A stretch of DNA of 10,938 nt from Kiloniellales bacterium (GTDB taxonomy: Bacteria; Pseudomonadota; Alphaproteobacteria; Kiloniellales; JAKSBE01). Under the pieces are notes generated by a model. That model ran no database searches. It had not been told where the DNA came from and saw only the letters and a program-made list of their open reading frames with translations. Position numbers and translations under genes: made by a program. Position 1 is the stretch's first letter; each line of letters opens with the position of its first letter. Shown here piece after piece: positions 6,426-10,938 of this stretch. The stretch spans positions 1 through 10,938 of the forward strand of contig JASJAL010000187.1 of the NCBI GenBank assembly GCA_030067055.1, read 5' to 3'.

Positions 6426-6504
6426 CACGTCAGAGCGACGTGCCAGGCTCCCGTGGGAGGACAGGAACCAATACCGTCACTGCCCAAAATAGTGAGCGGT
6501 TCCT
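6426..6504. repeat. Cluster of three stem-loops
   Basis: CACGTC/GACGTG (6426-6431 with 6437-6442, loop AGAGC); CTCC/GGAG (6448-6451 with 6456-6459, loop CGTG); and a larger hairpin with AGGAACC (6463-6469) pairing GGTTCCT (6498-6504) and inner TCACT (6477-6481) pairing AGTGA (6491-6495). The last can also pair ACCG (6473-6476) with CGGT (6497-6500) around a bulged G, an alternative register. They continue the structured stretch to the left with almost no spacing. Confidence 0.65.
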
Positions 6505-6510
6505 AACAAA

Positions 6511-6528
6511 TGGTTAATTTCTTAACCA
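6511..6528. promoter_or_regulatory. Perfect palindrome upstream of the DUF429 gene, possible operator
   Basis: TGGTTAA (6511-6517) and TTAACCA (6522-6528) form a perfect 7-bp inverted repeat around TTTC, just before the DUF429 start and at the right edge of the structured region. Read on the minus strand the right half continues as TTAACCAT, which equals the CtrA half-site known from Caulobacter; the plus-strand copy is TTAACCAA. A dimeric regulator site controlling one or both directions is the simplest reading. No protein is known to bind here. Confidence 0.45.
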
Positions 6529-6561
6529 AATATGCCCAGCGAAGGAAAATCTGTGGAAAAA

Positions 6562-7254
6562 ATGCCGATTCTCGGCCTCGACGGCTGCCCCGCCGGCTGG
6601 GTCGCGGTAACCCTGGCGCCGGAATCCGGCGAATTGAAGGCGAGGCTGGCTGCAAACTGGTCGGAACTGGCCCTCGAGCGGGACTCCGCCGCGATGGTCG
6701 CGGTCGACATGCCGATCGGCCTGGCGGATGCCGGACCCCGCGGTTGCGATGTCGCGGCCCGAGGGCTGCTTCCGCGCGGCCGGAAGTCCAGCGTCTTTCC
6801 CGCCCCGCGGCGCTACATGCTGGAGTGCGGCTCCTGGGCGGAGGCCCAGGCCGAGGGCCGGCGCCGCGAGAGCTGCGGCCTCAGCAAGCAGAGCTGGAAC
6901 ATCCTGCCCAAGATCCGCGAGCTGGACGCGGCGCTTGGCCCCGCCGACCAGGATCGCGTCCGAGAGGCCCATCCGGAGCTGATCTTCCACCACTTGAATG
7001 ACTGGGAGCCCCTACCCGGCAAGCGCAGCGCGGACGGCCGCGAGGCCCGCTTGCAGCTCCTTGCGGCCTCGGGTCTGAAGGGCGTAGAACCGCTGCTCGA
7101 CCTCTTCCCGCGCGCGCAGGCCCAGCCGGACGACATCATCGACGCCGCGGCCTGCGCACTCGCCGCCCGTCGCATGGTCCAGGGCGACGCGGTCCGCCTG
7201 CCCGCAGACCCGCGGCACGACGCCAGAGGTCTCAGGATGGAGATCTGGTACTAG
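6562..7254 (+). CDS. DUF429 family protein, predicted RNase H-fold nuclease
   Basis: The 230-residue protein carries the DUF429 (COG4923-type) motifs in order: GLDGCPAGWVAV (5-16), VAVDMPIGL (46-54), a CDVAARGLL block (62-70), SSVFPAPRR (76-84), GLSKQSWNILPKIRELD (106-122), EAHPELIF (135-142) and PDDIIDAAACALAARR (189-204). The Asp7, Asp49 and Glu/His residues fit the acidic active site predicted for this RNase H-like fold, but no activity has been established for the family to my knowledge. I chose ATG 6562 because the family begins right before GxDGCPxGW and GAAGGAAAA lies upstream; an in-frame ATG at 6532 adds ten residues, has no Shine-Dalgarno and abuts the palindrome. The gene stands alone, 73 bp before pcp in the same direction. 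Confidence 0.88.
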   Translation: MPILGLDGCPAGWVAVTLAPESGELKARLAANWSELALERDSAAMVAVDMPIGLADAGPRGCDVAARGLLPRGRKSSVFPAPRRYMLECGSWAEAQAEGRRRESCGLSKQSWNILPKIRELDAALGPADQDRVREAHPELIFHHLNDWEPLPGKRSADGREARLQLLAASGLKGVEPLLDLFPRAQAQPDDIIDAAACALAARRMVQGDAVRLPADPRHDARGLRMEIWY

Positions 7255-7327
7255 ATCACGATCGTTTCACGCCATCCTGGATGAGCCCCGCCACCCAGCT
7301 TGCACAGCCGGGCATCTCGGAGACAGG

Positions 7328-7906
7328 ATGGCGCCCATGACGACACTTGTAACGGGCTTCGAACCCTTCGGCGGCGCAAGCAGCAACGCATCCGAACTGG
7401 TCGTGACGGCCCTGGCCGCACAGGCTGGAGCCGATGTCGCCACGGCCGTCCTGCCCACCTCCTACTCTCGGGCCGCGGCCAATATCTGCGACCTGCTTCG
7501 AGACCAGCGGCCGCGCCGGGTCCTGATGCTCGGGCTTGCGAACGGCTCGGCCCGGATGCGCTTCGAGCAAGTTGCGCTGAACCTGAACGATTCCACGGCC
7601 CCCGACAACGACGGCGAGGTCCGCCTCAGGCAGCGCATCGTCGTCGAGGCGCCCGTCGGCTACTGGAGCACCTTGCCGCTTGGCCGCATGGCCAAGGTCG
7701 CCCGCCGACACGGCGAAGAGATCGAGTTCTCGCGCGATGCCGGCGGCTACGTTTGCAACCACGTCTTCTTCACGGCAGCGCACCTGGCGGCGAGAGACCT
7801 CCCCGGCACCGATGCCGGATTTGTGCACCTGCCGGCCGTCGAGCAGGCGGACTCACGCCTGAAGCGCTTCATCGAAATCGTCAGGGCCTGGATCGCCGAA
7901 GCCTGA
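7328..7906 (+). CDS. pcp: Pyroglutamyl peptidase I (peptidase family C15)
   Basis: This cysteine peptidase removes N-terminal pyroglutamate from peptides in the cytoplasm. Its 192 residues show the family blocks: TGFEPFGGASSN (9-20), the GLANGSARMRFEQVALNLND segment with catalytic Glu80, SRDAGGYVCNHVFF with nucleophile Cys143, and GFVHLP with His167; the spacing matches the known Glu81/Cys144/His168 triad. It is slightly shorter than the usual 200-215 residues, ending soon after the last helix. GGAGA at 7319-7323 precedes ATG 7328; ATG 7337 (giving MTTLVTGFEPFGG) is an equally natural start. It follows the DUF429 gene and is convergent with bdhA, the stops being 16 bp apart with no obvious terminator. 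Confidence 0.93.
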   Translation: MAPMTTLVTGFEPFGGASSNASELVVTALAAQAGADVATAVLPTSYSRAAANICDLLRDQRPRRVLMLGLANGSARMRFEQVALNLNDSTAPDNDGEVRLRQRIVVEAPVGYWSTLPLGRMAKVARRHGEEIEFSRDAGGYVCNHVFFTAAHLAARDLPGTDAGFVHLPAVEQADSRLKRFIEIVRAWIAEA

Positions 7907-7922
7907 CAGTCAATAGATGTCC

Positions 7923-8705
7923 CTACTGTGCCGTCCAGCCGCCGTCGATGGAGTGGGTCGTGCCGGTGATCTGGGCCGCGCCCGGGCCGCAGAGGAAGGT
8001 CGCGAGCGCGCCGATCTGTTCGACCGTTGCGAACTTCTTCGAGGGCTGCTTTTCGGCGAGCAGTTCATGTTCGGCCTGCTCGACCGGGATGCCCTCCTTC
8101 TCCGCCCTGGCCTCGATCTGCTTCTGAACCAGCGGGGTCAGGACCCAGCCCGGGCAGATCGCGTTGCAGGTGATGTCGGCTTCGGCCGTCTCCAGCGCGA
8201 CGACCTTGGTCAGTCCGACCACGCCGTGCTTGGCGGCGACGTAGGCGCTCTTGTTGACCGAGGCGACCAGGCCGTGGGCCGAGGCGACGTTGATGATCCG
8301 GCCCCAGTCGCGTTCGCGCATCTTCGGCAAGACCGCGCGAATGGCATGGAAAACGCCGGTCAGGTTGATCGCTATGACCGCGTTCCAGCGCTCCGGCGGG
8401 AAGGCCTCGACCGGATCGGTGTGCTGGATGCCGGCGTTGTTGACCAGGATGTCGACCCCGCCGAAGGCCGCCTCGGTCTCTTCGACCATGGCCGCGATCT
8501 CGTCCGGCTTCGAGAGGTCGGCGCCGGAGAAACGGACGTCTACTCCCGCCTGCTCGGCGATCTCATGGCGCAGGCTTTCGATCTCGGCGGCGTCTCCGAA
8601 TCCGTTGAGCACGATGTTACTGCCCTGCTCCGCCAAGGCGCGAGCAACCCCAAGCCCGATGCCGCTGGTCGATCCCGTCACCAAAGCCGTCTTGCCTTCG
8701 AGCAT
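7923..8705 (-). CDS. bdhA: D-3-hydroxybutyrate dehydrogenase
   Basis: This NAD-dependent short-chain dehydrogenase interconverts (R)-3-hydroxybutyrate and acetoacetate in PHB and ketone-body metabolism. The 260 residues include the cofactor loop TGSTSGIG (10-17), NNAG (89-92), Asn114, Ser142, Tyr155 and Lys159. The substrate-contact residues known from Pseudomonas HBDH are all present at the same numbers: Gln94, His144, Lys152, Trp187 and Gln196. This makes it more than a generic SDR. ATG 8705 has a strong AAGGAGG 5 nt upstream. A weak promoter-like pair (TTTCTC at 8770-8765 and TATTTA at 8747-8742, minus strand, 17-bp spacer) may drive it. No PHB genes are adjacent, and the gene looks monocistronic. 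Confidence 0.95.
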   Translation of the reverse strand: MLEGKTALVTGSTSGIGLGVARALAEQGSNIVLNGFGDAAEIESLRHEIAEQAGVDVRFSGADLSKPDEIAAMVEETEAAFGGVDILVNNAGIQHTDPVEAFPPERWNAVIAINLTGVFHAIRAVLPKMRERDWGRIINVASAHGLVASVNKSAYVAAKHGVVGLTKVVALETAEADITCNAICPGWVLTPLVQKQIEARAEKEGIPVEQAEHELLAEKQPSKKFATVEQIGALATFLCGPGAAQITGTTHSIDGGWTAQ

Positions 8706-8829
8706 ACCGTCCTCCTTTTCTCCAGCCCTCGTACAGAGGCTTAAATAGTCGCGAAGGGCGGCAAGAGAAAGCGAAACAGCCGTAATGTGCCAGCCTAATT
8801 GCTGGAAACGGCACGTCCGGGCGCTCAGA

Positions 8830-9057
8830 ATGAGCGTCGATATGACCCCGCTCGCTGCCTGGCTGTTCCTGATCGGCTTCTACGTACTGCCTGTCGCACA
8901 CGTGGTACTCTCGCCCAGAGGCGGGCCCTGGCGCGTGCCGCCTGGCGCGCGCTGCCCCTTCAGCCCGCGAGTCGGCTGGCTGGTGATCGTCTTGACGCTG
9001 GGGGCGCTCGGCTGGTTGCTATACCTGCGGGGCCGCAGCCGCCGGACGCCGGTCTAG
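8830..9057 (+). CDS. Small two-helix membrane protein, function unknown
   Basis: From ATG 8830 the 75-residue product has two clear hydrophobic segments (about 7-27, WLFLIGFYVLPVAHVVL; and 48-67, VGWLVIVLTLGALGWLLYL) joined by a Pro/Arg/Gly-rich linker, and ends in RGRSRRTPV. Both termini would lie on the same side of the inner membrane. The second helix with its GWLLYLRGR end faintly recalls the PLDc_N-type two-helix domain, but I would not assign it. An ATG at 8785 in frame adds 15 residues and ATG 8842 removes 4; no start has a good Shine-Dalgarno. Its TAG (9055-9057) overlaps the stop of the convergent DUF1192 gene. The clean membrane topology is the main reason to believe it. Confidence 0.6.
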   Translation: MSVDMTPLAAWLFLIGFYVLPVAHVVLSPRGGPWRVPPGARCPFSPRVGWLVIVLTLGALGWLLYLRGRSRRTPV

Positions 9058-9236
9058 CTCTTGAACAGCGAATCCGCGCCCGAGAGATAGGCCTTCTTGG
9101 CGGCGATTTTCTCCTTCACCCGCTCGGCCTCGGCCTCCAGCTTGGCCAGGTATTCCTCAAGTTCTTCGACCCCGAGGTTCTCCAGGTCCTTGGGCTTCGG
9201 CTGCTTGGTTCTGGGTTCAAGATCTTCCAGTTCCAT
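9054..9236 (-). CDS. DUF1192 family protein
   Basis: This 60-residue protein matches DUF1192, a small, highly charged alphaproteobacterial family of unknown function. It has the N-terminal LEPRTKQPKPKDLENLGVEELEEYLAKLEAE block, a predicted coiled helix (about 24-48) and the ending GADSLFKS. It is soluble with no signal or membrane segment. Start ATG 9236 has AAGGGG about 8 nt upstream. It is divergent from the quinone oxidoreductase gene, an arrangement that suggests a shared intergenic control region (9237-9323), and convergent with the small membrane protein, with the two stops sharing the tetranucleotide CTAG at 9054-9057. Family recognition is firm. Confidence 0.9.
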   Translation of the reverse strand: MELEDLEPRTKQPKPKDLENLGVEELEEYLAKLEAEAERVKEKIAAKKAYLSGADSLFKS

Positions 9237-9323
9237 ATCGGGCCCCTTGAAGATGCTGCGCTTGCCTTCCCTGGCCGCATGATACTAGATCGGCCGCAGG
9301 GCGCCAGCGTTGGGGAGACCAGG

Positions 9324-10319
9324 ATGTACCAGATACCGGAAAGCATGACCGCCATCGAAATCCCGGAGCCGGGCGGCCCCGAGGCCCTGGTGCCCTGCAC
9401 CCGTCCGGTGCCCCAGCCCGGAGAAGGCGAGCTGCTGATCAAGGTCGCGGCCGCCGGCGTCAACCGGCCCGACGTGCTGCAGCGCAAGGGCGGCTATCCC
9501 CCGCCTCCGGGGGTGACGGACATCCCGGGCCTGGAGTTGGCCGGCGAGGTCGTCGCCACCGGGCCGGGCGTCACCGACTGGCACGGCGGCGATCAAGTCA
9601 CTGCGCTGGTCGCCGGCGGCGGCTATGCCCAGTACTGCACCGCGCCGATCGGCCAGTGCCTGCCGGTGCCCAAGGGCATGAGTCTGGCCGAGGCCGCGGC
9701 CCTGCCGGAGACCTTCTTCACCGTCTGGTCCAATGTCTTCGACCGCGGCGGCCTGCAGTCCGGCGAGAGCTTCCTGGTGCACGGCGGCTCCAGCGGCATC
9801 GGCACCACGGCGATCCAGCTGGCCGCGCGCTTCGGCGCCAGGGTCTTCGCCACCGCCGGCTCGGCCGAGAAGTGCCGGGCCTGCGAGGAACTGGGCGCGG
9901 AGCGGGCGATCAACTACCGCGAGGAGGACTTCGTCGACGTCGTGACCGAGGCCACGGGCGAAGGCGTCAACTTGATCCTAGACATGGTCGGCGGCGACTA
10001 TATCGCCCGCGACATCAAGGCCCTGGCGCCCGAGGGCCGGCTGGTCTTCATCGCTTTCCTGCACGGCTCGAAGGTCGAGATCAATTTCCTGCCGATCATG
10101 TTGAAGCGCCTGACGGTCACCGGCTCGACCCTGCGCATCCGGCCTTTCGACTTCAAGGCGGCGATCGCACAAAGCCTGAAGGACAAGGTTTGGCCCCTTC
10201 TCGAGTCCGGCGACGTCAAGCCATTGATGTATAAGACTTTTCCACTGGCCGGAGCGGCCGAGGCCCACCGCCTGATGGAGAGCAGCACCCATATCGGCAA
10301 GATCGTACTGACCGTCTGA
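9324..10319 (+). CDS. NAD(P)H-quinone oxidoreductase, PIG3/zeta-crystallin type
   Basis: The 331-residue protein is a zinc-free member of the medium-chain dehydrogenase/reductase superfamily that reduces quinones or other enones with NADPH. Key blocks are AAGVNRPDVLQRKGGYPPPPG (43-63), PGLELAGEV (68-76), LPETFFTVWSNVF (127-139), the Rossmann HGGSSGIGTTAIQLA (153-167), FATAGSAEKC (175-184), and HIGKIVLTV at the end. The PETFFTVW block and the length are characteristic of the PIG3 family (TIGR02824). There are no structural or catalytic zinc Cys clusters. ATG 9324 is preceded by GGGGAGA (9312-9318). A weak promoter, TTGCCT (9262-9267) with CTAGAT (9285-9290) at 17 bp, lies in the divergent gap. 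The physiological substrate is unknown. Confidence 0.93.
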   Translation: MYQIPESMTAIEIPEPGGPEALVPCTRPVPQPGEGELLIKVAAAGVNRPDVLQRKGGYPPPPGVTDIPGLELAGEVVATGPGVTDWHGGDQVTALVAGGGYAQYCTAPIGQCLPVPKGMSLAEAAALPETFFTVWSNVFDRGGLQSGESFLVHGGSSGIGTTAIQLAARFGARVFATAGSAEKCRACEELGAERAINYREEDFVDVVTEATGEGVNLILDMVGGDYIARDIKALAPEGRLVFIAFLHGSKVEINFLPIMLKRLTVTGSTLRIRPFDFKAAIAQSLKDKVWPLLESGDVKPLMYKTFPLAGAAEAHRLMESSTHIGKIVLTV

Positions 10320-10357
10320 GCCTCGCGGGACCGTGCGCCAAATGAGGCGCTACGGGC

Positions 10358-10386
10358 TTTCCAGGGCCGGTCCCGGCGCCTATATT
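10358..10386 (+). promoter_or_regulatory. Putative sigma-70-type promoter of trcR
   Basis: A good -10, TATATT at 10381-10386, stands 17 bp downstream of a weak -35, TTTCCA at 10358-10363. It lies 38 bp after the upstream stop and about 95 bp before the trcR ATG, so trcR can be expressed independently. A GATTC (GANTC, CcrM methylation motif) occurs at 10426-10430 in the leader. Confidence 0.45.
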
Positions 10387-10419
10387 CCGGCTATCCCCCA
10401 TTTAGCGTGAGGGTGATCT

Positions 10420-10461
10420 GCGGGCGATTCGGCCCGCTGGGCTTGTTCGGCTCGTGAGCCG
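10420..10461 (+). promoter_or_regulatory. Two hairpins in the trcR leader
   Basis: GCGGGC (10420-10425) pairs with GCCCGC (10432-10437) around GATTCG, and CGGCT (10448-10452) pairs with AGCCG (10457-10461) around CGTG. Both fall between the inferred transcription start and the Shine-Dalgarno GGAGG (10472-10476), leaving it exposed. They may stabilise the mRNA or do nothing; a regulatory role is only a suggestion. Confidence 0.35.
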
Positions 10462-10480
10462 GCCTGCCGATGGAGGAAGC

Positions 10481-10938
10481 ATGTCCAAGCCGCTTATGCC
10501 CAAGGCCACCGCGGTGTGGCTCGTGGAGAACACGGCCCTGACCTTCGATCAGATCGCGGAATTCTGCGGCCTGCATCATCTGGAGGTCCAGGGGATCGCC
10601 GACGGCGAAATCGCGACCGGGATGCAGGGCCTGGATCCCATCGCCAACAGTCAGTTGACCAAGGACGAGATCAAGCGCTGCGAGGCCGATTCGACGGCGC
10701 GCATGCGGCTCGCCAAGCAGGACCTGCCGCAACCGGCGAAGCGGACCAAGGGTCCCCGCTATACGCCGGTGGCCAAGCGCCAGGACAAACCCAACGGCGT
10801 CGCCTGGCTGCTGCGCAACTATCCCGAGGTGTCGGACGCCCAGATCAGCAAGCTGATCGGCACTACCAAGAACACCATCCAGTCGGTGCGCGAGCGGACC
10901 CACTGGAACATGGCCAACATCCAGCCGCGCGACCCGGT
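10481..10938 (+). CDS. trcR: TrcR (DUF1013) cell-cycle transcriptional regulator, 5' part
   Basis: The first 152 codons are present with no stop; the gene runs off the window (the family is about 230 residues). The start is ATG 10481, behind GGAGG at 10472-10476. The N-terminus KPLMPKATAVWLVENTALTFDQIAEFCGLH (3-32) and the later GVAWLLRNYPEVSDAQISKLIGTTKNTIQSVRERTHWN (106-143) are diagnostic of DUF1013. The second block looks like a helix-turn-helix, with SDAQISKLIGTTKNTIQSVR as its core. TrcR-type proteins are alphaproteobacterial, associate with RNA polymerase and influence cell-cycle gene expression. A Lys/Arg/Pro-rich linker (about 80-104) separates the two HTH-like parts. The reading is complete up to the window edge with no defects. 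Confidence 0.93.
   Translation, partial: MSKPLMPKATAVWLVENTALTFDQIAEFCGLHHLEVQGIADGEIATGMQGLDPIANSQLTKDEIKRCEADSTARMRLAKQDLPQPAKRTKGPRYTPVAKRQDKPNGVAWLLRNYPEVSDAQISKLIGTTKNTIQSVRERTHWNMANIQPRDP

Larger units (their letters stand above)
6066..6561. other. Gene-free, hairpin-rich region between metY and the DUF429 gene
   Basis: About 500 bp without a credible coding region. The right-hand two-thirds (6195-6528) is packed with inverted repeats described separately. The left part (6066-6194), next to metY, shows only the metY ribosome-binding site and no clear structure. Composition is visibly richer in A and T than in the flanking genes, and there are many purine runs of the GGGAGGA kind. The one minus-strand frame here (6428-6201) runs through all the hairpins and resembles nothing. 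Confidence 0.7.

Noticed and set aside
6201..6428. 75-codon minus-strand frame in the metY-DUF429 gap
   Set aside because: It crosses four strong hairpins including the terminator-like stem, and shows no domain or convincing ribosome-binding site.
6195..6504. Known RNAs (6S, SRP RNA, tmRNA, RNase P RNA, group II intron domain V)
   Set aside because: The conserved sequence cores of these RNAs (for example the SRP GGAAGCAGCC loop or the RNase P GAGGAAAGUCC block) are absent on both strands.
9273..9298. Direct repeat GGCCGCA (9273-9279 and 9292-9298) in the DUF1192/oxidoreductase gap
   Set aside because: A 7-bp GC-rich repeat is easily expected by chance in this composition.
1..10938. Mobile elements, CRISPR arrays, tRNA genes
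   Set aside because: No transposase, integrase, terminal repeats with target duplication, regularly spaced repeats or tRNA-like cloverleaf were seen.

Overview
The window is GC-rich chromosomal DNA with an alphaproteobacterial gene set, probably from a Rhodospirillales/Kiloniellales-like genus. The marker families are DUF1465, DUF1192 and TrcR (DUF1013), all essentially alphaproteobacterial, together with an IbpA-type small heat-shock gene whose leader looks like a ROSE RNA thermometer. I see no phage, transposon, CRISPR, tRNA or rRNA features. This is core-genome territory rather than an accessory island.

Layout. Positions 1-176 hold the 3' end of rpmE (ribosomal protein bL31), convergent with a DUF1465 gene (200-604, minus). 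Divergent from DUF1465 is a heat-shock unit: a near-consensus sigma-32 promoter (727-755), a leader of three hairpins ending in a ROSE-like Shine-Dalgarno-masking stem (844-867), an Hsp20 chaperone gene (870-1331) and a GC-rich hairpin (1352-1378). Next is a translationally coupled envelope operon of lemA (1513-2109) and two TPM-domain genes (2106-2894 and 2897-3514). lemA carries an in-frame TAG at codon 45 and is probably inactivated.

On the minus strand, metY (O-acetylhomoserine sulfhydrylase, 6065-4770), an alpha/beta hydrolase (4758-3970) and a hot-dog thioesterase (3962-3525) form a compact operon that meets the TPM operon tail to tail. Upstream of metY is a gene-free stretch of about 500 bp (6066-6561). 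It is full of inverted repeats: a 73-nt long hairpin, a closed multi-hairpin domain, a terminator-like GC hairpin with an A5/T5 loop, further stem-loops and a repeated 11-mer. I think this is an unrecognised structured RNA or a long metY leader, and it is the best candidate here for something undescribed.

Rightward of it are a DUF429 putative nuclease (6562-7254), pyroglutamyl peptidase I (7328-7906), bdhA 3-hydroxybutyrate dehydrogenase (minus, 8705-7923), a small two-helix membrane protein (8830-9057) whose stop overlaps that of a convergent DUF1192 gene (9236-9054), a PIG3-type quinone oxidoreductase (9324-10319), and the 5' two-thirds of trcR (10481 to the window end), a cell-cycle regulator gene with its own promoter-like region and leader hairpins.

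Functionally the window mixes housekeeping (ribosome, cell-cycle regulation), stress response (Hsp20), sulfur amino-acid synthesis (MetY), ketone-body/PHB metabolism (BdhA) and redox and peptide turnover. No single pathway links the blocks.
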